Positions 42,671 through 50,950 of a stretch of 64,000 bases of DNA are shown in pieces. The stretch is from Chloroflexota bacterium (GTDB taxonomy: Bacteria; Chloroflexota; Anaerolineae; UBA4142; SHND01). Each line of letters begins with the position of its first letter. The first letter of the stretch is position 1. Both the position numbers and the translations under genes were made by a program. Below the pieces are notes generated by a model, which saw only the letters and a list, made by a program, of their open reading frames with translations, did no database searches and was not told the DNA's origin. Where the stretch lies: NCBI GenBank assembly GCA_029778615.1, contig JAKOPZ010000068.1:1-64000 (forward strand), in the 5' to 3' direction.

Positions 42671-42706
42671 AGAAAAAGAAAATAGACCTCGCGACCGAGG
42701 TCTATT
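42671..42706 (-). terminator. Terminator between tRNA-Arg and ribX
   Basis: AATAGACCTCG (42681-42691) pairs with CGAGGTCTATT (42696-42706); on the minus strand TTCTTTTTCT follows and runs directly into the ribX start codon. Confidence 0.78.
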
Positions 42707-42736
42707 ATTGCTGTTGACAACGCGCTGTCAACACAG

Positions 42737-42809
42737 CGCCCGCGGAGGGGCTCGAACCCCCAACCTTTTGTTCCGAAGACAAACGCTCTATCCGTTGAGC
42801 TACGCGGGC
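42737..42809 (-). tRNA. tRNA-Arg, anticodon TCG
   Basis: The minus strand gives GCCCGCG at the 5' end pairing with CGCGGGC, a D-arm with AGCTCAACGGATAGAGC, anticodon stem TTTGT/ACAAA with loop CTTCGGA (anticodon TCG, reads CGA/CGN), and a T-arm GGGGGTTCGAGCCCCT. CCA is not encoded. Confidence 0.92.
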
Positions 42810-42854
42810 AATGTACTGCGCCCGATGATAACGGAATTCACGCGCTTGGTCAAT

Positions 42855-43289
42855 TTATCTTCGCGCCGCTTGCTTTTCTTGTTTCTCCAAGAGCAGCGCG
42901 TAGGCGCCGTTCCACGGCGTGCCCCAATCGCGTTTGGGCACGTTCACATTTTGCAAATGTTTTGCCATCTCTTTGACGACGGCGGGCACGAGATTCCATT
43001 TGTTTTCCATCACCGCTTGCTGCAATTTCGCTTCTGCCGTTTTTGTCCAAAACCAATCGTTGCGAAAACGGTCGGCTTTAATCCAATAATCGCGTTTCTC
43101 CCACGCCTTGCATGTTTCGTCAATCGTTTCGTCAATTTGATGCAGGGTGAGGACAATGAACGCGGTCAGGTCGCGCACTTCATCGTCTACTTTTTTCTTG
43201 TTCACCAATTCGCGCATCGCCAACACTGTCGCTTTGGTGTAGCGGTCGCGGCGCTTGCCGGCATTGTCGGGATTAATCAGATTGCCCAA
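42855..43289 (-). CDS. Conserved hypothetical protein, 144 aa
   Basis: The soluble, basic, mostly helical protein begins MGNLINPDNAGKRRDRYTKA. The start is TTG at 43289 with AGGAG 8 nt upstream; no ATG fits. It has no signal peptide or membrane segment and no motif I can name. It is located between two tRNA genes, which might suggest an RNA-related role, but this is only context. Confidence 0.6.
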   Translation of the reverse strand: MGNLINPDNAGKRRDRYTKATVLAMRELVNKKKVDDEVRDLTAFIVLTLHQIDETIDETCKAWEKRDYWIKADRFRNDWFWTKTAEAKLQQAVMENKWNLVPAVVKEMAKHLQNVNVPKRDWGTPWNGAYALLLEKQEKQAARR

Positions 43290-43338
43290 TTTCGAAACTC
43301 CTGTTGAGGATTAGACCATTTGTTCGTTTTGATGTTCC

Positions 43339-43367
43339 AAAAGGAGCGAGCTGTTTTGCAGCTCGCT
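43339..43367 (-). terminator. Terminator after tRNA-His
   Basis: AGCGAGCTG (43345-43353) pairs with CAGCTCGCT (43359-43367); CCTTTT follows on the minus strand. It lies 10 bp after the tRNA. Confidence 0.65.
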
Positions 43368-43376
43368 ATTTCGTAG

Positions 43377-43449
43377 GGTGGCTGAAGGGTCTCGAACCCT
43401 CAACCTTCTCATCCACAGTGAGACGTGGTACCCTTCCACCACAGCCACC
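43377..43449 (-). tRNA. tRNA-His, anticodon GTG
   Basis: The sequence has G at position -1 (43449) and C73 (43377), the histidine identity pair. The acceptor is GTGGCTG/CAGCCAC, the anticodon loop CTGTGGA with GTG, and the T-arm GAGGGTTCGAGACCCTT. CCA is not encoded. It lies 47 bp downstream of hisS on the same strand. Confidence 0.93.
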
Positions 43450-43496
43450 ATTTCGCAAGCAGTATAGCATAGCTAATTCACTCATCAAAAAATCTA

Positions 43497-44819
43497 TCAC
43501 GCGTGTTCTAATTTTTCTCGAATGCGTTCCACCAACTCGCCGCGCGCGATTTGCTGTTGTTCACCCGTTGACAAATCGCGGAGCGTGACGATGTTCGCGG
43601 CGGCTTCATCCGGACCGACGATGATGACGAGCGGAATTCCGCGCGCCGACGCGTATTTCAATTGTTTGCCGAGCGCGTCAAGGTCGTACCATACTTCGGT
43701 GTTAATGTTCGCCGCGCGCAATTCCATTGCGACCGCAAGCGATGCAGCGCGGCGTTCTGCATCGAAAACGCTTACGAAAACGTCAACCACCGTTTTTCCC
43801 AAATCCGGCGGATACATGTTCAACTCGTCCATCACGTCAATGATACGTTCGATGCCAAAACTGGTGCCTGTCGCGGGCAACGAATTTTTGCTAAACAGAC
43901 CGATGAGTCCATCGTAACGCCCGCCGCCGGTGAGCGAACCAATTTTTGGTTCTGTGACCACCGTTTCAAAAATGGGTCCCGTGTAATATTCCAGACCGCG
44001 CACCATCGTCAAATCAATTTGCAAACGTTCGGCTTGAACGCCCATGTCGCGCGCGAAAGCGGTCAACTGCTCCAATTCGTTAATACCTTCGACGCCGCGC
44101 GGATAGACGCGGAATTTTTCGCGCCACGCGTTCAAATCGTCTACGGGTAATGCGATGAGTTCAAAAATCTTGGCAATGGTTTCGGCTGAAATTTCCGCGC
44201 GCTGCATTTCCTCACGCACGCCGTCCTGTCCAATCTTTTCGAGTTTATCAATCGCGCGATACAGATTCGGCAGCAGGGCAGGGGCGACGCCGGAATATTC
44301 GCCGAGCGCGGTCAACACTTTGCGATTGTTGAGTTTCGTCACGAATTCGCGGAATCCCAACTCGCTCAAAATAGTAAAAATCATCGCGACGATTTCGGCA
44401 TCGGCGAGCATGGACGATGTGCCAACGATGTCGGCGTCGCATTGGTAAAATTCGCGATACCGTCCTTTTTGCGGACGCTCCGCGCGCCATACCGGCGCGA
44501 TTTGGTAACGCTTGAACGGTTTCACCAATTCGGGATTCATGGCGACGACGCGCGAAAGGGGCACGGACAAATCGTAACGCAATGCAAGGTCTTCTTTGCC
44601 TTCCCGATGCCGCGCGTCATAAATCAGTTTTTCCGCGTCGGGTCCGTACTTGCCGAGCAGCGTTTGCTGCAATTCGAGCACCGGCGTTTGCAGCGGCTCG
44701 AAACCAAAGCGTTCAAAGACGCGCTCCACGACGCCGATGACATAACGGCGCTGCAACATTTTTTGCGGAAGCATGTCGCGCATTCCGCGCGGCAGACGAG
44801 GTTCGACAAGGGTTGCCAT
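43497..44819 (-). CDS. hisS: Histidyl-tRNA synthetase
   Basis: The 440-aa class II synthetase charges tRNA-His. Motif 1 lies in LPRGMRDMLP and the following helix. Motif 2 is in PVWRAERPQKGRYREFYQCD. The HisRS-specific LDLTMVRGLEYYTGPIFE appears as the variant IDLTMVRGLEYYTGPIFE with GGGRYDGL and motif 3 GTSFGIERI. A C-terminal anticodon-binding domain follows. ATG 44819 has AAGGA 6-7 nt upstream. Its cognate tRNA gene follows on the same strand. Confidence 0.95.
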   Translation of the reverse strand: MATLVEPRLPRGMRDMLPQKMLQRRYVIGVVERVFERFGFEPLQTPVLELQQTLLGKYGPDAEKLIYDARHREGKEDLALRYDLSVPLSRVVAMNPELVKPFKRYQIAPVWRAERPQKGRYREFYQCDADIVGTSSMLADAEIVAMIFTILSELGFREFVTKLNNRKVLTALGEYSGVAPALLPNLYRAIDKLEKIGQDGVREEMQRAEISAETIAKIFELIALPVDDLNAWREKFRVYPRGVEGINELEQLTAFARDMGVQAERLQIDLTMVRGLEYYTGPIFETVVTEPKIGSLTGGGRYDGLIGLFSKNSLPATGTSFGIERIIDVMDELNMYPPDLGKTVVDVFVSVFDAERRAASLAVAMELRAANINTEVWYDLDALGKQLKYASARGIPLVIIVGPDEAAANIVTLRDLSTGEQQQIARGELVERIREKLEHA

Positions 44820-44850
44820 GCGATTCCTTTTTCGTTTCGGAATGACAAAC

Positions 44851-44879
44851 AAAAAAAGGCGTGGAAAAAAATCCACGCC
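44851..44879 (-). terminator. Terminator between hutH and hisS
   Basis: GGCGTGGA (44858-44865) pairs with TCCACGCC (44872-44879) and seven T residues follow on the minus strand. It could end the hutH transcript or attenuate hisS. No T-box sequence is present. Confidence 0.82.
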
Positions 44880-45019
44880 AAATTTTCATATCACAAAAAA
44901 TCACAAACTCAATTGGCGCGGCAAGAAAACATCATTCGATGATGTGTGTGGTGAGGGTGAGAAACTACGCGCGCCATGATTGGCACAGATTCTACCACAA
45001 TCTCAAAGGCGCGCAAAAA

Positions 45020-46582
45020 TCAAGAGCCGAGATGGCTCAACGCGCGTTCGCGGACGAGCTGCGCCGCTTTTTCCAAGTCGTGATGCAGCACCCGGTCCGT
45101 ATCCAAATAAGGCACATCTTGGCGCACGCGTCGGAAAATTCTGCGCGTGCCGTCACCCAACAGCTCGTCGCCTTTGCCTTGATTCCGCAAACGCAAATCA
45201 ATCGCTTGCGCGGCGGTTACGAGTTCGATGGCGAGAATGTGTGTGGTGTTCCAAACAATTTCGCGCAAATGGCGCGCGGCATTCGCCGCCATCGGCACGT
45301 GGTCTTCTTGATTCGCGCTCGTCGGAATGGAATCGAGCACATCGGGATGCGCGAGTGTTTTGTTTTCGGAAACGAGCGCGGCGGCGGTCACTTGTGCCAT
45401 CATCAAGCCGCTGTTGATTCCGCCGCGTTCAATTAACATCATCGGCAAGCCATCATTCAATTTGCCATCGAGCATCCGAAACGTGCGTCGTTCGCTGATG
45501 CTTCCGACTTCGGCAACCGCAATCGCCAACAGCGCGCTTGCTAACGCCACTGCCTCGCCGTGAAAATTTCCGCCGGACAGTGCCGCGCCGTTCTCGCCCT
45601 CGACAAAAATCAACGGGTTGTCGGTTGCCGCATTCAGCTCTTCTTCTACACGCGCGACCGCATACTGTAAAGCATCGAGCGCCGCACCCACCACTTGCGG
45701 GGCGCAGCGAATGGAATACGCGTCCTGCACGCGCTGTGCCTTGTCCACGAGCTGACTGCCGCGCGTCAATTCGCGTACGCGCGCGGCAATTTCTTTTTGC
45801 CCGCGATGACGCGATGCGTCATGAATGCGCGCATCAAAGGCGTGCGACGCGCCGCGCAGCGCTTCGAGCGTGAGCGCGACCGCGAGCGCGGAATGTTCAA
45901 TCAAGTTTTGCGCGTCGTGCGCGGCGAGCGCGACAAGGGCAGTCGAAATCGCGGTGCCGTTATTGAGCGCGAGTCCTTCCTTCGCCTCCAGAATCAAGCG
46001 CGGAATGCCGGCGCGCTGCATTGCCACTTTGCCGCTTGTGCGTTCGCCCTGAAAAATTGCCTCACCACTCTCGCCGTCGAAATCATTTTCATCTGTTGCA
46101 AGCACGAGCGCGAGATGCGACAAGGGCGCGAGGTCGCCGCTTGCGCCGACCGAACCTTTGGCGGGAATGATGGGATGCACGCCGCGATTCAACATTTCGA
46201 GCAGCGTTTCGACAATTTCAACGCGCACGCCTGAAAATCCCTGCGCGAGCGCGTTCGCGCGAATGAGCATTGCCGCGCGCACAACTTCTTGGGGCAATGG
46301 TTCGCCGACACCCACCGCGTGACTCACAATCAATTTACGCATGAGCTCGCGCGCCTGCGCGGCAGAGACAGGCACGTTGGCAAAAATTCCAAAGCCGGTG
46401 TTGATGCCATACGTCATCGGTTCGCCGCGCGCGACGACGCGCTCGACCCACGCGCGACTCGCGGCGATTCTGGCGCGCGCAGCTTCTGCCAGCGTCACCG
46501 GAACATTTTCGCGCGCGACGCGAACGACATCTTGAAGCGCAAGAGACCCACCGAGCGGAATGAAATTTTGGGGCGTTTCCAT
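45020..46582 (-). CDS. hutH: Histidine ammonia-lyase
   Basis: The 520-aa enzyme converts histidine to urocanate and ammonia. The MIO-forming Ala147-Ser148-Gly149 is seen in GSVGASGDLAPLSH. Other conserved blocks are YGINTGFG (58-65), NGTAIS, the GNFHGE loop and SANQEDHVPM. The remaining hut genes (hutU, hutI) are not in the window. ATG 46582 is used since upstream frame runs into tRNA sequence, although no Shine-Dalgarno sequence is visible. Confidence 0.94.
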   Translation of the reverse strand: METPQNFIPLGGSLALQDVVRVARENVPVTLAEAARARIAASRAWVERVVARGEPMTYGINTGFGIFANVPVSAAQARELMRKLIVSHAVGVGEPLPQEVVRAAMLIRANALAQGFSGVRVEIVETLLEMLNRGVHPIIPAKGSVGASGDLAPLSHLALVLATDENDFDGESGEAIFQGERTSGKVAMQRAGIPRLILEAKEGLALNNGTAISTALVALAAHDAQNLIEHSALAVALTLEALRGASHAFDARIHDASRHRGQKEIAARVRELTRGSQLVDKAQRVQDAYSIRCAPQVVGAALDALQYAVARVEEELNAATDNPLIFVEGENGAALSGGNFHGEAVALASALLAIAVAEVGSISERRTFRMLDGKLNDGLPMMLIERGGINSGLMMAQVTAAALVSENKTLAHPDVLDSIPTSANQEDHVPMAANAARHLREIVWNTTHILAIELVTAAQAIDLRLRNQGKGDELLGDGTRRIFRRVRQDVPYLDTDRVLHHDLEKAAQLVRERALSHLGS

Positions 46583-46657
46583 GAAGGAGAAAAAGCGATT
46601 GCGCCGCGTAAGGATTGCTTCTATAATGCGGCGCGTCCTTGGGGAGTGAATTTGTGA

Positions 46658-46730
46658 CGCCCCCGGCGAGACTCGAACTCGCAACCTGCGGATTAGAAGT
46701 CCGTCGCTCTGTCCTTTGAGCTACGGGGGC
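46658..46730 (-). tRNA. tRNA-Arg, anticodon TCT
   Basis: The acceptor is GCCCCCG/CGGGGGC and the D-arm AGCTCAAAGGACAGAGC. The anticodon loop CTTCTAA gives TCT (reads AGA/AGG), and the T-arm is GCGAGTTCGAGTCTCGC. CCA is not encoded. Confidence 0.92.
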
Positions 46731-46791
46731 ATTGGTTCGTTCCGATTTGTATTGTAGACAATTCAGCAGGTGCGTCAAGGAGTTTGAGATT

Positions 46792-47391
46792 GTGAAACGG
46801 ATTTTCGCGTTTGTGCTGTGCCTGCTGGTCAGTCTGGCAGCGGGCTGTACCGCGGGGACTGCCGATTTGTCGCCCACGCCGACGGTGGCGGTGCCGCAGC
46901 CCACTGCGGAAACGCTTGACGCCTTGCGCGTGCAGCTAAACAGCGGCGAAGGCATTTCGCGCGTTTCGACCATTGCCAAGCTGGAGCAAAATGGTTCAGC
47001 AGAGGCAGTCGCAATTCTCGGCGAATTTTTTATGAACGCCGATGTGACGGAACGTTATAACGCGGCGCGCGCGTTGGTGCGTTTGAACACGCCGGAAGCA
47101 CAGCAATACATTCGCGCGGCAATGGCGGACAAGCCGCTCACGGCGCGACGACAGACCGCGATGCAGGCGCTTGAGGCGAACGACGAGGCAGCGTACCCGT
47201 TTTTGCAAACCTTGCTGCGCGATGCAGATGAAACGGTGCGGTTGAATACGGTGCAGGTGATTCAATTTATTGGCACGGCACAGGCGCGGACGCTGCTTCA
47301 AATCGCGCTGCGCGATGCTTCACCGGCAGTGCAGCAAGCGGCAAAGAATGCGTTGGAGGGTCTTGGCTTTGCGCCCTCGCCAACGCCTTGA
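46792..47391 (+). CDS. HEAT-repeat lipoprotein
   Basis: The 199-aa protein starts GTG at 46792 with AAGGAG upstream. It has a signal peptide with lipobox LAAGC-T, a short Thr/Pro spacer, then about four HEAT-type helical repeats (AVAILGEFFMNADVTERYNA, VRLNTVQVIQFIGTAQAR). HEAT repeats form a scaffold for protein interaction, so a surface scaffold role is likely. Divergent to the tRNA-Arg gene. Confidence 0.78.
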   Translation: MKRIFAFVLCLLVSLAAGCTAGTADLSPTPTVAVPQPTAETLDALRVQLNSGEGISRVSTIAKLEQNGSAEAVAILGEFFMNADVTERYNAARALVRLNTPEAQQYIRAAMADKPLTARRQTAMQALEANDEAAYPFLQTLLRDADETVRLNTVQVIQFIGTAQARTLLQIALRDASPAVQQAAKNALEGLGFAPSPTP

Positions 47392-47410
47392 ATTTTGACA
47401 AGGACACATC

Positions 47411-48550
47411 ATGACGATTGAGCGAATTGAATTACGATTGATTGCTATGCCGTTGGTCGCGCCATTTGAAACATCGTTCGGTATCGAAACGGTGGAAGAA
47501 CATATTATCGTGCGCGTGGACGGCGACGGAATCACGGGGTGGGGCGAGTGTGTGGCATCCGAAGGTCCGTGGTACAGCTACGAGACCAATCAAACCGCGT
47601 GGCATGTCCTGCGCGATTTTTTGATTCCACTCGTTCTTGAAAATGAATTGCGCGCGCCACAAGATTTTCCGGGACTCGCCGCGCGCGTGCGCGGACACAA
47701 CATGGCGAAAGCGGGGCTCGAAGCCGCGTTGTGGGACTGGTTCGCCAAAGCGCAAAACAAATCGCTGGCGGAAATGTTCAATGCGGCGCAGCAGGTTGAT
47801 GCCACTTATGTTTTGCCTCAAGAAATCACGGTGGGCGTCAGCGTTGGGTTGCAGGCGACGCCCGCCGCGTTAGTGGAACAGGTGCGCGGCTTTTTGAGTG
47901 AGGGCTATACGCGCATCAAAATCAAAATCAAACCACAACGCGATGTCGCGCTCGTGCGCGCGCTGCGCGCAGAATTTCCGACGATTCGTTTACAAGTGGA
48001 TGCGAATTCCGCATACACGTTGGCGGACGCAGATATTTTTCGCGCGATGGACGATGCGAATTTGTTGCTCATTGAGCAGCCCCTCTCGAACGATGATATT
48101 TTTCAGCACATCAAGTTGCAGCGCGAATTGAAAACGGCGATTTGTTTGGACGAGAGTATTCATTCGGCGGAGGATGCCGAAGCGGCGCTGGAGTTGGGCG
48201 CGTGCCGCATCATCAACATCAAGCCCGGACGCGTGGGTGGTTTCACGCAAGCAATAAAAATTCATGACCTCGCCGCCAAGCACAACGCGCCGGTGTGGTG
48301 CGGCGGCATGTTGGAAAGCGGGATTGGACGCGCGGGCAATGTTGCTATCGCGTCGCTGCCAAATTTCACGCTGCCCGGTGATTTGTCTGCGAGTCGGCGT
48401 TATTACCAAACGGATATTGTCGAACCGGAATTTCAGGTGAACGCGCAAGGCAAAATGCGCGTGCCGACCGGCGCAGGCATCGGCGTTGAGGTCGTGCAGA
48501 AAAATTTGGATGACGTCACGATTTCGACACGAATGTTTCGCAAAAAATAA
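47411..48550 (+). CDS. o-Succinylbenzoate synthase / N-acylamino acid racemase family (MenC-type enolase)
   Basis: The 379-aa enolase-superfamily protein has the KIKIKP catalytic lysine pair and metal ligands in VDANSAY, IEQPL and LDES. The KPGRVGG second catalytic lysine and an N-terminal capping domain are also present. The family includes menaquinone-pathway MenC and N-acylamino acid racemases, often in one bifunctional enzyme. No other men genes are adjacent, so the physiological role is open. Confidence 0.85.
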   Translation: MTIERIELRLIAMPLVAPFETSFGIETVEEHIIVRVDGDGITGWGECVASEGPWYSYETNQTAWHVLRDFLIPLVLENELRAPQDFPGLAARVRGHNMAKAGLEAALWDWFAKAQNKSLAEMFNAAQQVDATYVLPQEITVGVSVGLQATPAALVEQVRGFLSEGYTRIKIKIKPQRDVALVRALRAEFPTIRLQVDANSAYTLADADIFRAMDDANLLLIEQPLSNDDIFQHIKLQRELKTAICLDESIHSAEDAEAALELGACRIINIKPGRVGGFTQAIKIHDLAAKHNAPVWCGGMLESGIGRAGNVAIASLPNFTLPGDLSASRRYYQTDIVEPEFQVNAQGKMRVPTGAGIGVEVVQKNLDDVTISTRMFRKK

Positions 48551-48575
48551 AGAGCCGCGCTCACCGCGCGGCTCT
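48551..48575. terminator. Terminator between convergent genes
   Basis: AGAGCCGCGC (48551-48560) pairs with GCGCGGCTCT (48566-48575), followed by TGTTCTATTT. Confidence 0.75.
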
Positions 48576-48596
48576 TGTTCTATTTCCTTGAATGCT

Positions 48597-49817
48597 CTAA
48601 TCTTGCGCGAGCGGCAGGGTTAGATGGAACGCGGCGCCTCTGCCGGTTTCGCTTTCTGCCCAAATGCGTCCGCCGTGCAAGCGCACAATTTCGCGGCAGA
48701 TGGCAAGCCCCAAGCCCGAACCTTTGTCTTCGACTTGTTCTCCGCGCTTGAGACGATAGAACCGTTCGAAAATTTTTTCGGTTTCCTCCGGTTCAATTCC
48801 GACGCCCGTATCGCGCACCTCAATTTCAACCTGGTCTTTTCCATCCGTCGGAAACGCGCGCAGTGTGATTTGTCCGCCTTCCGGCGTGAACTTGAGCGCG
48901 TTCTCGATTAAATTGGAAAGTACCTGATTCATTCGCAGCACGTCTGCAGAGACCAATGGCAAATCATCACAGGGTTCAATTTGAATGGTAATGTTGCGCG
49001 GCGCGGCTTGGGCGCGAAACGCGACGCGCGCTTGGTGCAGCATCATTCCCACTTGCGTCGGTTGACAGTCAATATTGTAGTACCCCGCGTCCATGCGCGA
49101 AAGGTCGAGCACCTCATCCACCATTTCGGCAATGTGGCGCATCTCTTGTTCCGCGACCTGAACATAGCTCTGCGTTTCGTCACTCAATTCTTCCGTGCCG
49201 GTGCGAATCAATTCCAAGTATCCTTTGGCAACCGCAATCGGATGACGCAAGTCATGCGAGACCATCGAGAAAAAGGATGCTTTCGCTTTGTCTAGTTCTT
49301 TCAAGCGTTCGTATGCCGTTTGCAGCTCGGCGTATTGTTGCGCGAGTTGTTCATTTTTCAAACGCAGTTCGGTTTGCAAACGTTGATTCTCGCGACGCAG
49401 AATCGCTTCGGTGACCGCGCGTTTGACGACTTCGCGTACTTCGGCGGCGTCAAAGGGGCGCTTGTTGATGATGTAATCGTTCACGCCGGCGCGAATGGCG
49501 GTGATGGCGATTTCCTCCGAGCCGTACGCGGTGGTGAGAATGACCATCGTTTCGGGAAGTTCGCGTTTCAGAATTGCGAGAACGTCGGTGCCCATGATGC
49601 CGGGGAGAACAAGGTCGAGCAGTACCAAATCGGGTTTGAGGCGGCGCGCTTTTTCCAAACCCGATTCGCCATCGGCGGCAAAATGAAGAGCATATCCCTC
49701 GCCGTGCAAAATGTCGGTGAGAATGTCCTGATTCAGCGGTGTGTCGTCAATAACGAGAACGGTACCGCGCACGGAATCTTCTTCAGAATCGTTTCGCGTA
49801 GTGAAAAAACTATCCAT
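48597..49817 (-). CDS. Response regulator - histidine kinase hybrid
   Basis: In this 406-aa cytosolic protein a receiver comes first (about 18-135; D24/D25 cluster and phospho-acceptor D68 in LLDLVLPG). A coiled-coil helix follows (about 140-178), then HisKA with His188 (FFSMVSHDLRHPI) and HATPase_c (N-box LSNLIENALKF, DTGVGI, GSGLGLAI). The order Rec-HK without a membrane sensor suggests it relays a phosphate from an upstream kinase or is gated by its receiver. Confidence 0.9.
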   Translation of the reverse strand: MDSFFTTRNDSEEDSVRGTVLVIDDTPLNQDILTDILHGEGYALHFAADGESGLEKARRLKPDLVLLDLVLPGIMGTDVLAILKRELPETMVILTTAYGSEEIAITAIRAGVNDYIINKRPFDAAEVREVVKRAVTEAILRRENQRLQTELRLKNEQLAQQYAELQTAYERLKELDKAKASFFSMVSHDLRHPIAVAKGYLELIRTGTEELSDETQSYVQVAEQEMRHIAEMVDEVLDLSRMDAGYYNIDCQPTQVGMMLHQARVAFRAQAAPRNITIQIEPCDDLPLVSADVLRMNQVLSNLIENALKFTPEGGQITLRAFPTDGKDQVEIEVRDTGVGIEPEETEKIFERFYRLKRGEQVEDKGSGLGLAICREIVRLHGGRIWAESETGRGAAFHLTLPLAQD

Positions 49818-49879
49818 AGTGAAACAGTGGAAAAACTCAAAGAGAAAAAGATGCTATGCGAAATGATGAACCCGCAAAA

Positions 49880-50758
49880 TTATTCGCCCAAATATTTGCC
49901 GACGAGTAAATTCAGACGCTCGCGCGTTTTTGGGGGAATCAACGCGGGATTGGTGACAATCGCGTTTTCGAGCGCATGATGGCAGCTGCAATCGTGCAGG
50001 CGCGCGTTCGCTTCCGGCAGGGCAGCGCGCAAAATTGCTTTACCTGTTTCGGCATTTTGCAAAAGATTTCTCACCACCATCTCTGCGGTCACTGCTTCAT
50101 GTGAATCATGCCATACATCATAATCGGTCACCATCGCAATCGCGGAATATCCGATTTCGGCTTCACGCGCGAGTTTTGCTTCCGGAATCGCTGTCATGCC
50201 CACAAGGTCGCAACCGAGCTGCCGATTGATACGCGATTCGGCGCGGGTCGAAAACATCGGTCCTTCAATCACAACCAGCGTTCCGCCATTGTGCACGCGC
50301 GCGCCGGACTTGAGCGCGGCGTCGTACAAAACGGCATTGAGCTCGAGACAAAACGGATTGGCAAAACCGACATGCGCGACCAGTCCCTCGCCAAAAAATG
50401 TGTACTCGCGTTCGCGATTGCGCGTGCGGTCAAACAGTTGGTCGGGAATGACGATATCGAGCGGTGCGTAATCTTGACGCAGCGAGCCAACCGCCGTGAC
50501 CGAAATCAGATATTCAACGCCGAGAGATTTAAAGCCGTAAATATTCGCGCGCGCGTTCAATTCGCTCGGCGTAACACGGTGACCGCGTCCATGACGCGGT
50601 AAAAACGCGACGCCGACGCCATCCAACGTGCCGGTGATAAATACATCACTCGGTTTACCGAACGGGGTATCGAGTTCGATTTCTTGAACATTCTGCAACG
50701 CTTCGATATTGTAGACACCACTGCCACCGACGACACCAAAACGAATCGGCTCTGTCAT
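49880..50758 (-). CDS. mtnP: S-methyl-5'-thioadenosine phosphorylase
   Basis: The 292-aa purine-nucleoside phosphorylase-family enzyme converts MTA and phosphate to adenine and methylthioribose-1-phosphate. Visible are GVVGGSGVYNI, LPRHGRGHRVTPSELNARAN, the EGPMFSTRAES loop, LVGMTAIPEAKLAREAEI and the VTDYD segment. These fit MtnP rather than PNP. ATG 50758 has GAGGAG 7 nt upstream. It serves methionine salvage. It is the last gene before the tmRNA locus. Confidence 0.92.
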   Translation of the reverse strand: MTEPIRFGVVGGSGVYNIEALQNVQEIELDTPFGKPSDVFITGTLDGVGVAFLPRHGRGHRVTPSELNARANIYGFKSLGVEYLISVTAVGSLRQDYAPLDIVIPDQLFDRTRNREREYTFFGEGLVAHVGFANPFCLELNAVLYDAALKSGARVHNGGTLVVIEGPMFSTRAESRINRQLGCDLVGMTAIPEAKLAREAEIGYSAIAMVTDYDVWHDSHEAVTAEMVVRNLLQNAETGKAILRAALPEANARLHDCSCHHALENAIVTNPALIPPKTRERLNLLVGKYLGE

Positions 50759-50890
50759 GGAAAGCTCCTCTAAATTTTTCAAAATGAATGCGGCCTAATT
50801 ATAAACGCGACACCAACGCGCGACAAGCAGAAAGTTTGGTTACACAAGAAAACATTTTGTGGCGATAGGGTGAAAAGAGAGGGCAGAGGT

Positions 50891-50925
50891 AAAAAGAAAC
50901 AGCGCGAACAATTTCGCGCTGTTTC
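50891..50925 (-). terminator. Terminator of ssrA
   Basis: GAAACAGCGCGAA (50896-50908) pairs with TTCGCGCTGTTTC, followed on the minus strand by TTTTT. It begins about 5 nt after the tmRNA 3' end. Confidence 0.9.
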
Positions 50926-50950
50926 TACAGGTGGAGCTGGCGGGAATTGA

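Noticed and set aside
44820-45019. T-box riboswitch before hisS
   Set aside because: No T-box consensus, specifier loop or antiterminator is visible; only a plain terminator hairpin is present.
45020-46582. Part of a histidine utilisation operon
   Set aside because: hutU, hutI and hutG are absent on both sides; hutH stands alone here.
47411-48550. Firm assignment as menC of a menaquinone operon
   Set aside because: No other men genes are adjacent and the family includes racemases with the same motifs.
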